Positions 51,349 through 60,669 of a stretch of DNA of 64,000 nt are shown piece by piece. This stretch comes from JADKCL01 sp046329055. Its GTDB lineage: Bacteria > Bacteroidota > Bacteroidia > J057 > JADKCL01. Location: NCBI GenBank assembly GCA_046329055.1, contig JAXLVK010000017.1:13192-77191 (forward strand), read 5' to 3'. A program made the translations under genes and the position numbers. Within the stretch, counting starts at the first letter, position 1. Every line of letters starts with the position of its first letter. Below the pieces are notes generated by a model. The model ran no database searches, was not told where the DNA came from, and worked only from the letters and a program-made list of their open reading frames with translations.

Positions 51349-51767
51349 ACCTCCCACAACAGCAATAAAATCCATAGTAACTAATGAATTATTAGGTGAA
51401 TTTTGAACCGCAAACGTAAATCGAACAGGTTGATCTCATATCGAAGGAAACTCACATACGTCTATGCGTCCTTCGATCCGCGCGGCTGCCTATTTCCGTG
51501 CGGTTCAATAGTATATGGTCTGAGAATTCAAATTGTCACCCAGATAGCTCAATATTTTTTTCTTCCCAAAGACACAAAATGCAAAACCCTACAAATCAGA
51601 ACATTAAATAAACCGCACAGCTCCCTCTTCCCCTCGATTCCACTCCAAAACGCCACATATATTATGCAAATATTTGTTAAAACAATCCCATCTATGGGAA
51701 TTCAAGGCACCCCAAAAAGAATGGGCGACATCCCTGCCGCCCATCCCAATTCGGTAGTGAAAGAACG
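51349..51767. other. AT-rich gap
   Basis: About 420 bp. Only shadow frames, with no coding character (51403-51894 on the plus strand overlaps the CHAT gene end). Nothing recognised. Confidence 0.5.
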
Positions 51768-54644
51768 CTATTTGGTGCGTTTGCGTCGCTTGCGCAAAAG
51801 GTTGACAGCGAAAATGAGACTCAGCCCAGAACTCGCAACAAGGGCCCAGTTCCAAGGCCGCCGCGATTCAGCTCGCAGCGTGGTCTCCAGGTGATGATCG
51901 TCTCCAATGAGCGCCCAGCCAGCCCATTGATGGGGATCTGCCTCCAGCGGGCCCGCGGTTTGCAGGAATTCCAACTTCGCCTGCCGCAGGGCCTCAGCCT
52001 TACCTAAGCCATTCGCCAGATGCCTGAAATACAGTGGCATCATCTTGGCGGTCGCCATCTCTCCCATGTCCCATTGCGACATCAAGACGGAGCGCGCACC
52101 CGACGCAAGGAATGCCCTCGCAAGCGACAGGAGCCCCTCACCCTTCATCAATTTCCCCTTGCCCGTGCTGCAACCCCAAAGCATCACGAGTTCGGCATGA
52201 ATGGATTGCCGTAGCAGCTCATAACTGTGGACTTTTCCGTCATCAACGGAGTCGCTGCAATCAGGATAAAGCGCGAGGTGATTCAATTGATGGTCCAAAG
52301 AATCCATCACTGCATGCGTTGCGATGGAGAGTACAGCAGCATGGCCAAGGTGCTGTTTGAAGGTCGCCTCGGAGGCAGATTGTCCTTGATAAAACTCTCC
52401 GAAATATTGCTCCCTGACTGCCGAATGGGCCGAATTGATTCTTCCCAATGGTGCGTATTGCGCTAGAATGGTGTCTGATTCACAGGCTGATTTCTCCAAA
52501 AATCCGGGGCAAAATGAATAGAATCCACCTCTCGCAGAGGATTGCCTGGCAGTTCTTGACACCCACCACTGTTTGATGCCCGGCCATAGGCTGATGGAAT
52601 GGTGGCGCAAGAAATAGTTGAATCCCTGGTAGTTGGCTTGTTTTGACGCATAGGTTAGCGCATCCCATGGCAACCCCCATAGCCGCCCGTCAGGGAACAC
52701 ACTTACCCGGCTTGGCGCATCTTGTGGTGATTTCCACGGCCAAAGCCAGGCTGCAAGGGAGTCGGAAAGTGTCTTATACCTTTCGGTGGGCAAAAACGGA
52801 CTCCCGAACTCTGAAATTTGCCTTTCGTACCGACCGACATCCCTACAGTTTTCGCCGGCCCATCCAGGAATCTGCAACTGATCAAGTCGAGCCTCCTGCC
52901 TCGTTATCGTGAACCTGAACAGGTAGGAAAACCCTTCAAAATAGCAGACAATCCCCTCATCATCTGCGAGTTGTTGCCGCAACAGGGGCAGTGCTGCATG
53001 GACACCGACTTCCGGAATGACCTCACCTCCCATCCATCGGGGCGAGTGGGCGCTCATCAGCCTCTCTTCCTTCGCCTCCAATTGTGTGATCCTCATTCGG
53101 GTCTCCACAGGTTTGGTGGTGCCTGCCCGGAGTTGGCTATTGAGGAGCGTCAATTCCCGGCGGATAGCGGCGACTTCATCCCTTATGTTTTCCGGGAGCT
53201 GGTCCCCATCCAATGCCAATGATTCTTCCCAATGTGCTTGAAGCCTACGTCCCTTGAACTCTTCCATCCACAGCAATCCTTGCCCAAGAACCATTTCCTT
53301 GAAACGGGGATCTCCATGATGAAAGGTCTGTGCCACCGCAACCATTTCCTCTTGGAGCATAGGAATTGAATGCTCCGAAATCCACATTGCATGATCGTCC
53401 CCAAAGGACCGTGAACCTGCCATGACCCGAAAATCCTCAACAAACTGCTGTGCAGCCCTCATGGCTTCAGCATACCGCCCTACTTTCGGATGTACCAATG
53501 CACGGATTTCATTCAAACTGAAGCTCAAGTATGCTAGACCAAGCACTTGAACAGACGGCTCCCTTGCCTCGACATCCGGTGAATTGTGCATCAGTTCGCG
53601 GTAGAATGCATGAAACCCACGCTGGGCCTTGAGGGATTGGATGGGATCGCCGAGGTACCGATAGATGTCTGATTCCATATTGGCGAATTGCATTGCGTAA
53701 TACCCGATCATCTGAAAATGAATCTGCCCCGGTGCATTGACATACTCCTTCAGCCGGCTGCGTATCCTCGTCATCATATCCAATGCACCACAATAATCTT
53801 TACCCGACACCAAGCACTCAACTGCTTGGAAGTAAACTGCGAATGCCAAACCTTGTCTCAATTCGAGCTTTTCCACCTTTCCCAAAAGGCTCTCCATTTC
53901 GAGGGCCTCAATTGGAGTGCCATGCGCTGCCTCCAACCAGAGTTCATGAAAGCGCATCGAGACCGCCACAAATTCACGCATCCTAGCCATCCGTTCATTT
54001 CGGCGAATGCCCAGCATCATGTCCAACGCCACCAACGCCTTTTTGTGTTCCCTGATCGCAATTGTATGGTGCAATGAATCAAACACAACATTCCCGAACG
54101 TCTCATGCTCTTCGAATTCCAAATCTCCAATCTTCGAATTCCCATAGGCATTGCGCTCCGCTGCCAAGTCTCGCGCATTTCCTGCTGCCTCGAAATCACT
54201 CAGCATAATCTGTACCAAGGCCATGAATTGTGCAGCCTCACGTTGCATCCAATCCCGCCATACACCAGGTAGGTGCTGATTCTCCACCACCCGCTGCAAC
54301 AACGGCAATGCTTTTCGGGAATTGCCTGCATTGAACAGGGCCACAGACAGGTCAACAAGGATCACAGGATAATCCAGCCCAATCGTGTCCCCTGCCTGCT
54401 CCAACTCCGCCTTCCAACGCCAGAGTTGTGCAAACCCCTCCTCATCTTTTCCCGCTTCATACAATGCATCGATGCTGTCATGGATCATGCCGCGGTACTC
54501 CTTTCCATTGAGTGCTTCCTCGACCGGATCGTACACCACCGTGGTATCCAAATTCCGCAACGCATAATCCGGCACGATCTGCCCGGCGCACACGCAGGTC
54601 AAACACAGCAATCCCAGCAGGATTGCAGAAATCTTAAGCTTCAT
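51768..54644 (-). CDS. Exported TPR-CHAT domain protein, putative caspase-like protease
   Basis: 958 residues from the ATG at 54644. The first about 22 residues are a signal peptide (LKISAILLGLLCLTCVCAGQ). A long TPR-like helical region follows. The C-terminal CHAT domain has the catalytic pair His777 (IATHAVMD) and Cys825 (WGCSTGKG), with QWDMGEMATAKMM and HPHQWAGW-like end motifs. A membrane helix (ALVASSGLSLIFAVNLL) and a basic tail (RKRRKRTK) close it. CHAT proteases are usually cytosolic in defence systems, whereas this one appears exported and anchored. Substrate unknown. Confidence 0.85.
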   Translation of the reverse strand: MKLKISAILLGLLCLTCVCAGQIVPDYALRNLDTTVVYDPVEEALNGKEYRGMIHDSIDALYEAGKDEEGFAQLWRWKAELEQAGDTIGLDYPVILVDLSVALFNAGNSRKALPLLQRVVENQHLPGVWRDWMQREAAQFMALVQIMLSDFEAAGNARDLAAERNAYGNSKIGDLEFEEHETFGNVVFDSLHHTIAIREHKKALVALDMMLGIRRNERMARMREFVAVSMRFHELWLEAAHGTPIEALEMESLLGKVEKLELRQGLAFAVYFQAVECLVSGKDYCGALDMMTRIRSRLKEYVNAPGQIHFQMIGYYAMQFANMESDIYRYLGDPIQSLKAQRGFHAFYRELMHNSPDVEAREPSVQVLGLAYLSFSLNEIRALVHPKVGRYAEAMRAAQQFVEDFRVMAGSRSFGDDHAMWISEHSIPMLQEEMVAVAQTFHHGDPRFKEMVLGQGLLWMEEFKGRRLQAHWEESLALDGDQLPENIRDEVAAIRRELTLLNSQLRAGTTKPVETRMRITQLEAKEERLMSAHSPRWMGGEVIPEVGVHAALPLLRQQLADDEGIVCYFEGFSYLFRFTITRQEARLDQLQIPGWAGENCRDVGRYERQISEFGSPFLPTERYKTLSDSLAAWLWPWKSPQDAPSRVSVFPDGRLWGLPWDALTYASKQANYQGFNYFLRHHSISLWPGIKQWWVSRTARQSSARGGFYSFCPGFLEKSACESDTILAQYAPLGRINSAHSAVREQYFGEFYQGQSASEATFKQHLGHAAVLSIATHAVMDSLDHQLNHLALYPDCSDSVDDGKVHSYELLRQSIHAELVMLWGCSTGKGKLMKGEGLLSLARAFLASGARSVLMSQWDMGEMATAKMMPLYFRHLANGLGKAEALRQAKLEFLQTAGPLEADPHQWAGWALIGDDHHLETTLRAESRRPWNWALVASSGLSLIFAVNLLRKRRKRTK

Positions 54645-54721
54645 AGAGGTAAATTTTTGAGTTGGCGAATCTGCATTCTCCTTCCTCAAAAATCATCCAC
54701 AGTTTTTCAGAAAGGTAGCAC

Positions 54722-55501
54722 CTACCAATTCCGCATCACCACGCCCTTGTCATTCTTCAACGTGATCTTGAGGTCGCTGCGATAGCCATTGGCGAGTTCC
54801 AGCAGGGGTTCCATCCCACCGATGTAGCTGAAGACAAAGGGGTACTCCCAGGCTTCGCCCTTGATGCTTTTGGGTTGGGCGGCGCCGGGCTGATGGAGGT
54901 AAAACTCGTCGTAGTTACCGGGAGGGAGTGCGGTCTTGCGGGCCCCTGCCTTTTCGAGGTCGGCCATGAACCGCTCGGCGAGGGCCTTTTTGCGCTCCTC
55001 GGTGTACTCGCATTTTCCCCAGAGCGTGCCGCCGGGGATCATGTTCAGGCGACCGTTGTAGATGCGGACGAGGAGCGGATCCACATTGCGGGCCATGGTC
55101 AGGTCGAAGTAGGTGCTGTCCACGGTGATTGTCCCCTTGAAAAACTGCCGGTTGATGATCAGCAGCATCTTATAGGTGCCAATGTCGAAGTCGCTGAGGT
55201 CCATCGCCCCTACAGCGGGCCCCATTCCGGGTTCGCAGGGCTGATTGCGGCGGATGCCAGTGACCACGACGGTCATCTTCTTGCCCTTGACACGCTTGGT
55301 GTATTCGACGCTGTAATTGGCGCAGGGATAGACATCATTCGTGCGGATATAAAGCATGAATTTCCGCTCACCCGCTGCCAGGATGGGCGCGTTCAACTGC
55401 AGGGTCATCCCTGATTCCACTTCCTCGACTCCGCCGTCGGCCTGCGCCCATGCACCCATAGCCGCCATCAACAGGCAGATCACTCCCAACAATGCTTTCA
55501 T
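54722..55501 (-). CDS. Secreted hypothetical protein
   Basis: 259 residues with a signal peptide (ALLGVICLLMAAMGAWAQ). Beta-rich body with Lys/Arg-rich loops (SVEYTKRVKGKKMTVVVTG). No family recognised. It sits 78 nt upstream of the CHAT gene on the same strand, so they may be one transcript. Confidence 0.65.
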   Translation of the reverse strand: MKALLGVICLLMAAMGAWAQADGGVEEVESGMTLQLNAPILAAGERKFMLYIRTNDVYPCANYSVEYTKRVKGKKMTVVVTGIRRNQPCEPGMGPAVGAMDLSDFDIGTYKMLLIINRQFFKGTITVDSTYFDLTMARNVDPLLVRIYNGRLNMIPGGTLWGKCEYTEERKKALAERFMADLEKAGARKTALPPGNYDEFYLHQPGAAQPKSIKGEAWEYPFVFSYIGGMEPLLELANGYRSDLKITLKNDKGVVMRNW

Positions 55502-55674
55502 GACTTCAATTCACCAATTCCAGACCAAGATAGGAATCCACACACCAAGAACAAAGGATCCCATGGCATGAATTCTCGCAGATGCGTGTCGGAAAATCCG
55601 ATAGCTTTGCAGCCGCATCCAGCAATCGGGATGCACAGGCCGCAAAAGCGCGTTCCAAGCGGTCTCATTGAAGC

Positions 55675-57495
55675 ATGGCAGGTCCATCCATATTCCGTCA
55701 ACGCGACCGCTCCGAGAAGAAGGAGCGGCCCAAGCTCACCCGCGAGGGCCTGCGCAGCGCCCGCCACATGCTCCGTTACATGCGCCCTTATGCATGGATC
55801 TACGGCCTCGGTATGGTCTTCCTGCTGCTGTCCACCGCGACTTCCCTGGGCTTCGTCTATATCCTGGGGCCGCTCGTCAACACATCCACCGGGCGCAAGG
55901 ATTGGATCGTGGCGGACCTTGACCGCATTGCTCTCCTGCTGGGGGCGGTGGTCATCGCGCAGATGGTCTTCTCCTTCTTCCGCATCTTCACCTTCTCGCA
56001 GGTCACGCAGCGCACCATGGCGGATGTCCGGTACGACCTGTTCCAACGGATGCTCACGCTGCCCATCACCTTCTTCGAGAAGCGCCGGGTAGGAGAACTC
56101 ACGAGCAGACTGACAGCGGATGTCCAACAGCTCCATGATGTCCTGTCACTCAGCCTTGCGGAACTGATCCGGCAGATCGTCACCCTGGCGGGCGGCATTA
56201 CTTACATCATGCTCAGCACCCCGGAGCTTGCATTGTTCATGCTGATGGTATTGCCCCCGGTGATCCTGGTGGCCGTATTTTTCGGGCGATACATCCGCAA
56301 AAACAGCAAGAAGACCCAAGAACAGCTCGCCGAGACGAATGTCGTCCTCGACGAAAGCCTTCATAACATCAGCATTGTCAAGGCGTTCACCAACGAATGG
56401 ATGGAGACGAGCCGCTACCGGGAACGCCTGCGCCGATTGGTGCGGATCGCTGTCCGGACGGATGCCTACCGTGGGATGCTGATTTCGTTTGTGATCATGG
56501 GGCTATTTGGCTGCTTTGTCCTCGTGATGTGGAAAGGCGGCAAGATGGTGCAGGCAGGGGAAATCGGTGTGGGCGACTTGATCTCCTTCATCATGTTCAT
56601 GGCCTTCATAGGCGGGTCCATGGCGGGCTTGCCGGAGGTCTATACTGCCATCGCGAAAGCCCTTGGTGCTACAGAACGCATCCTTGAAATCCTCCAAGAA
56701 TCCCCGGAAAAGGGCCTCAACAAGGACAATACTGCCACTGCGCCCGCCATCGTGGGGGACATCCGCTACACGGACGTCCGCTTCCGCTACGAGACCCGTC
56801 CCGACGTGGAGGTCTTGCAAGGCATCAACCTGCACCTTGCGCCGGGGCAACGCATCGCCCTCGCAGGCAGCAGCGGCGCTGGCAAATCCACCATTGCCCA
56901 GCTCCTGATGCGGTTTTATGACATCAACGAAGGCGAAATCCTCATCGACGGCAAGCCCATCAGCAGCTATGACCTGCACCATCTGCGGAAACACATCGGC
57001 ATCGTACCGCAGGAGGTGATCCTGTTTGGTGGCAGCATCCGCGAAAACATCGGCTATGGCAAGGAGGGCGCAACCATGGAGGAAATCCGCGAAGCCGCCC
57101 GTCAAGCCAATGCGCTTGAATTCATTGAGGAATTCCCGGAAGGCTTTGAGACATTGGTAGGTGACCGAGGGGTGAAACTCAGCGGCGGCCAACGGCAACG
57201 CATCGCCATCGCCCGTGCCATCCTGAAAAACCCCGCCATCCTCATCCTGGATGAGGCCACAAGCAGCCTCGACGCCAGCTCCGAAGCACTGGTCCAGCAG
57301 GCACTCAACGTCCTCATGGAAGGCCGCACCACCCTCATCATCGCCCACCGCCTCGGCACCATCCGCAACGTGGACCGCATCTACGTCCTGGATCACGGCC
57401 AAATCGTAGAATCCGGCAAACACGAGGAACTCATGACCAAGGCAGACGGGTACTATGCAAAGCTGGTTGCTCTGCAGTTGACAGTTGATAGTTGA
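55675..57495 (+). CDS. ABC exporter, permease-ATPase fusion (MsbA/MDR-like)
   Basis: 606 residues. Six membrane helices (MFLLLSTATSLGFVYILGPL, MALFMLMVLPPVILVAVFFG and others) then an ATPase: Walker A GSSGAGKST, Q-loop IGIVPQE, signature LSGGQRQRIAIARA, Walker B ILILDEATSSLD, H-loop IAHRL. Exports lipid or drug, possibly lipid A core (MsbA-like), not provable here. Start ATG at 55675. The last codons (LQLTVDS) come from the heptamer repeat at 57478-57497. Confidence 0.94.
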   Translation: MAGPSIFRQRDRSEKKERPKLTREGLRSARHMLRYMRPYAWIYGLGMVFLLLSTATSLGFVYILGPLVNTSTGRKDWIVADLDRIALLLGAVVIAQMVFSFFRIFTFSQVTQRTMADVRYDLFQRMLTLPITFFEKRRVGELTSRLTADVQQLHDVLSLSLAELIRQIVTLAGGITYIMLSTPELALFMLMVLPPVILVAVFFGRYIRKNSKKTQEQLAETNVVLDESLHNISIVKAFTNEWMETSRYRERLRRLVRIAVRTDAYRGMLISFVIMGLFGCFVLVMWKGGKMVQAGEIGVGDLISFIMFMAFIGGSMAGLPEVYTAIAKALGATERILEILQESPEKGLNKDNTATAPAIVGDIRYTDVRFRYETRPDVEVLQGINLHLAPGQRIALAGSSGAGKSTIAQLLMRFYDINEGEILIDGKPISSYDLHHLRKHIGIVPQEVILFGGSIRENIGYGKEGATMEEIREAARQANALEFIEEFPEGFETLVGDRGVKLSGGQRQRIAIARAILKNPAILILDEATSSLDASSEALVQQALNVLMEGRTTLIIAHRLGTIRNVDRIYVLDHGQIVESGKHEELMTKADGYYAKLVALQLTVDS

Positions 57496-57497
57496 TA
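57478..57497. repeat. Heptamer repeat at the ABC gene end
   Basis: TTGACAGTTGATAGTTGATA repeats and contains the TGA stop of the ABC exporter. A second simple repeat of CTTTGCG, three copies, lies at about 57541-57568. Confidence 0.6.
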
Positions 57498-57627
57498 GGG
57501 GATGGCCCCTGCCCCCCTGCTCTGCGCATAACCTTGCAGCCCTTTGCGAGAACTTTGCGCCCTTTGCGTTTCCTCAGCTGTGTGGTCTGCGGTTCCCACG
57601 TCATCCAAATTTTCCGGACATTTGGCC

Positions 57628-58278
57628 ATGCGATGCCGCTTGACCAACAAATCCCCGCTACATTCCCTCCTGGCCCTGATTTTCCTGTTTTCTTTCCCCG
57701 CATTCTCCCTCGCCCAACCATTCGTCACGATACATTTCCTCTACGGCTCCAAACCCGCCAAGGCCTTCAAAGGCGAGGAACCCAAATGGTTCGGCGGGAA
57801 ACGTGGCGGCCATGTGGGCCTGGAATGGACCCCGGGCCATGTCCTCAGCTTCGGCCCCAGCGGAAAATTCCACCGCATCGCACACCGGAGGGATTTCCAC
57901 AGCGCATTTACCGATGTATCAGTTGAGGGCTGTCTCACCGCCCTGGGCAACCGGAAAGGCGATTTGCAGACGGCCTCGATCCAAATTCCCGTGACCGCCG
58001 CCCAATTCCAATGCTTGGACAGCCTTGCAACGCGCTACCTCAATGCGCCGCCATTTGACTATGCTTTTCTGGGAATGAGATGCGCCTCAGCCACGGACTG
58101 GGTGCTGTCGAGGGCGGGTATGTTGAAGGCCCGCAGCTACCGAACCACCCTTTTTCGGACTTTCCGGCCACGCGCCCTTCGCAAGCGGCTCCTGCACATG
58201 GCCGAGGTCAATGGCTGGAAAGTCAGCAGAACCCAAGGTTCCACCCGCCGCATCTGGGAAAAAGACATCCGTTGGTAA
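57628..58278 (+). CDS. Secreted hypothetical protein with His/Asp/Cys residues
   Basis: 216 residues from the ATG at 57628 (signal LHSLLALIFLFSFPAFSLAQ). It has GGHVGLEW and MRCASATDWVLSRAG. These His, Asp and Cys could be an active site of a permuted papain-like fold, but the match is weak. No family assigned. No co-oriented partner beyond the ABC exporter 133 nt upstream. Confidence 0.68.
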   Translation: MRCRLTNKSPLHSLLALIFLFSFPAFSLAQPFVTIHFLYGSKPAKAFKGEEPKWFGGKRGGHVGLEWTPGHVLSFGPSGKFHRIAHRRDFHSAFTDVSVEGCLTALGNRKGDLQTASIQIPVTAAQFQCLDSLATRYLNAPPFDYAFLGMRCASATDWVLSRAGMLKARSYRTTLFRTFRPRALRKRLLHMAEVNGWKVSRTQGSTRRIWEKDIRW

Positions 58279-58288
58279 CCGCCGTCCC

Positions 58289-59506
58289 CTACTCCAGCGC
58301 ACCACTTGCACGCACCTTGAGCAGGACGATGTCGTTTTTCCCTTCGAATGTGAAACTCTTGCTGTAGCCCACAATCGCCAAGGAGCCTCCCTGGCAAGCA
58401 ACGATGTTCGCACCGATATCATCATTGCTGCCTCCATAGTACTCATCGCCCGACAACACGTAGCCTGCATCCGTCCTCGCGAGTTCGTAGAAATAGATAT
58501 CGTTGGCCCCATGTCCGTAGCTCTGCGTATAGGCGATGCCCACGAGGCTTCCCGCAGTGGGTTGCACGACATGTTGCGAGAGCATCCTGTCATAATCCGC
58601 CCCTCCGAAGGTCGTATCGCTCACCACCCCACCGCTCGCGGTCAGTTCGGTCACAAACAGGTCATAGCCGCCGCCATCGGAGGTATAGCCCATGAAAACG
58701 AGATTTCCGCTGGATAACAGGTCGATGGAATACCCCTTGTCCTCACTAGGGCCGCCTTGCCGATATTCCCATTCCAGCGAAAGGTCGTCCCGCAGTTTCC
58801 AAACGACCGCCTGGTACCCCAATGCCGTATCCACTGCTAATCCAGACACCGCCAATCCGCCATCGGAGGTGGCAACCGCGCTGAATGCCCGCTCTTCTTC
58901 ATCCGAACCCACGGAGTTTCCGAGCAGGATGTTTCCATCGTTGTCCAGCTTCATCACAATCACATCGTAGTTCCCGCCAACGGTATTGCTGCTGCTGTAC
59001 CCGGTGAAAACCCAGTTGCCATCGCCCGTCTGTACCACAGCGCTGCCATAGTCGTCCCCGCTCCCGCCCAGCTGCAATTGCCAGACCACGGCCCCGCTTC
59101 CATCCGTCCGGATCGCCACCATGTCCACGCCGCCGTTGATCCCATTGCTTTGCTCTCCCGCGATCAGGAACCCGCCGTCGTCCAGCAAGATCAATTCCTT
59201 GGCCACATCCGCCCCGGGATTGGCAAACTTGGTGTAGGCCAGTGGCTCGCCGAATTCATTGGTGCGCAGCAGAAAAATGTCCCCTTCCAAGGGCTGTCCG
59301 TTTCCGTCGCTGCTGTCGCTGTAGAGCACACCTGTGACAGCGAAGCCGCCATCGGCCGCCTGCACCACGTCGAAGCCCTTGTCATCCCCATCGGTGCCGT
59401 AAATGCGCATGAACACGTCCCCTTCACCGGGTTGCTCCTTGTCCCCGCAACGCCACAGCAGCACCATCGCAAGCAGCATCAATGATATGTTCCGGAGCCT
59501 TTTCAT
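58289..59506 (-). CDS. Beta-propeller lipoprotein
   Basis: 405 residues. N-terminal lipoprotein-like signal (SLMLLAMVLLWRC). Six or more repeats of the GGxGDDxGxxVxxTxDGxxVxxGYSxS type (e.g. GDDYGSAVVQTGDGNWVFTG, EERAFSAVATSDGGLAVSG), forming a propeller. Its start overlaps the stop of the preceding gene (ATGA, 59503-59506). Likely periplasmic or outer-membrane bound. Confidence 0.8.
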   Translation of the reverse strand: MKRLRNISLMLLAMVLLWRCGDKEQPGEGDVFMRIYGTDGDDKGFDVVQAADGGFAVTGVLYSDSSDGNGQPLEGDIFLLRTNEFGEPLAYTKFANPGADVAKELILLDDGGFLIAGEQSNGINGGVDMVAIRTDGSGAVVWQLQLGGSGDDYGSAVVQTGDGNWVFTGYSSSNTVGGNYDVIVMKLDNDGNILLGNSVGSDEEERAFSAVATSDGGLAVSGLAVDTALGYQAVVWKLRDDLSLEWEYRQGGPSEDKGYSIDLLSSGNLVFMGYTSDGGGYDLFVTELTASGGVVSDTTFGGADYDRMLSQHVVQPTAGSLVGIAYTQSYGHGANDIYFYELARTDAGYVLSGDEYYGGSNDDIGANIVACQGGSLAIVGYSKSFTFEGKNDIVLLKVRASGALE

Positions 59507-60669
59507 TTTTTGCTGAGGTTTTTCACCCGGTTGCCCCGTGGCAGGGCGATCCCCAGGCTCAGGTTGAGACTGTGCAGGTAAAAATTGTGCTCCTCCAGGT
59601 GCAAGTTCCAGAGGTACTCGATGTACTCACTGTTGTATTCGGTGCCTTCCTTGCGCATCTGCGTGAGCCCGAGCTGCCCATAGAGCCGCAGGAACCAGGA
59701 AAATTCCTCCAAATCCATCTGGAACGAGACGCCCATCAAGACACCGCCGCTCATCCGGTTCCGTCGATCGATCGTCCGGCTTACTGCCAGTTCGTCCTCG
59801 TCACTCTTGACCACTCCGTCTTCCGTGAACCAGCGCGTGATCCCCAATTCGGTCTCGGCATGGAAAATGTACCTCCCAAACACGCCCCCATGCAGCGAAA
59901 ACCAGGAATAGACCCTGCCATCGTGCCGGCCCATCGGGAAACGGAACTGGTATTGAAGGGGAATGTGGATGAAATTCAGCTTCTCTCGCTGCGCCATCCG
60001 CCAGTCACCGCTGGTTGCGGAATCCTTGGTAGCGATGTCCTGGTACAGCTGCCCAAACGTCTCATGCGCGAAATAGGCGCCGACACTCAAGCTATGCCGG
60101 AAGGCGAGGCTCTTGGTCCAGTCCACCCCGAAGGAATAGCCCACCCGTTCCCGCCGATCAGGATTTGCGGCATGGTGCTCATCGCCAGTCAGGTCATAAT
60201 ACAAGGCACTCCGCCCACTCGAGGAAATCAGATTCAGGTTCATCCCTCCCACGATGCCGATTTGACTGGCAGGATAGGCCACGAGCGAATCCAGCAACGC
60301 GGTCATCTGCGGTGGGTCCAGTTCCGGGTCAGGCTTGAATGCCGGGAACCGCTCCAGCATCAATTCCATCGCGCTCTCCGCCAAGTCGTTGCGTCCCACC
60401 GTGCTCGCGGTGCGGACGTACAATTGCATGAACTTCTCGGTGGCGTTCAGCATGTCCAAGCTGGGGTCTTCATGCGGGTCGCTCATTTCGAAGAGGGAGT
60501 CCACGCAGTGCCCGAGGTGGATGATCGTGTCAAACCGCCCGCTCTCATACATCTCTGCGAGCCGGTACACCTCCGCTGGATTGTTGGGGCACTGTGCATG
60601 CAGCCCGGTCCCGAGTCCAGCGACCATGGCCCCCATTGCCATCCATTTTGTCGGGTTCATGCGCTTCAT
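59503..60669 (-). CDS. Outer-membrane beta-barrel-like protein with N-terminal helical region
   Basis: 388 residues. Signal peptide (WMAMGAMVAGLGTGLHAQ), helical region to about residue 120, then alternating beta-strands with YSFGVDWTKSLAFRHSLSVG and LRLYGQLGLTQM, ending in LSLGIALPRG. Looks like a PorT-type barrel. Both start and stop overlap neighbours as ATGA (60666-60669 and 59503-59506). Confidence 0.75.
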   Translation of the reverse strand: MKRMNPTKWMAMGAMVAGLGTGLHAQCPNNPAEVYRLAEMYESGRFDTIIHLGHCVDSLFEMSDPHEDPSLDMLNATEKFMQLYVRTASTVGRNDLAESAMELMLERFPAFKPDPELDPPQMTALLDSLVAYPASQIGIVGGMNLNLISSSGRSALYYDLTGDEHHAANPDRRERVGYSFGVDWTKSLAFRHSLSVGAYFAHETFGQLYQDIATKDSATSGDWRMAQREKLNFIHIPLQYQFRFPMGRHDGRVYSWFSLHGGVFGRYIFHAETELGITRWFTEDGVVKSDEDELAVSRTIDRRNRMSGGVLMGVSFQMDLEEFSWFLRLYGQLGLTQMRKEGTEYNSEYIEYLWNLHLEEHNFYLHSLNLSLGIALPRGNRVKNLSKK

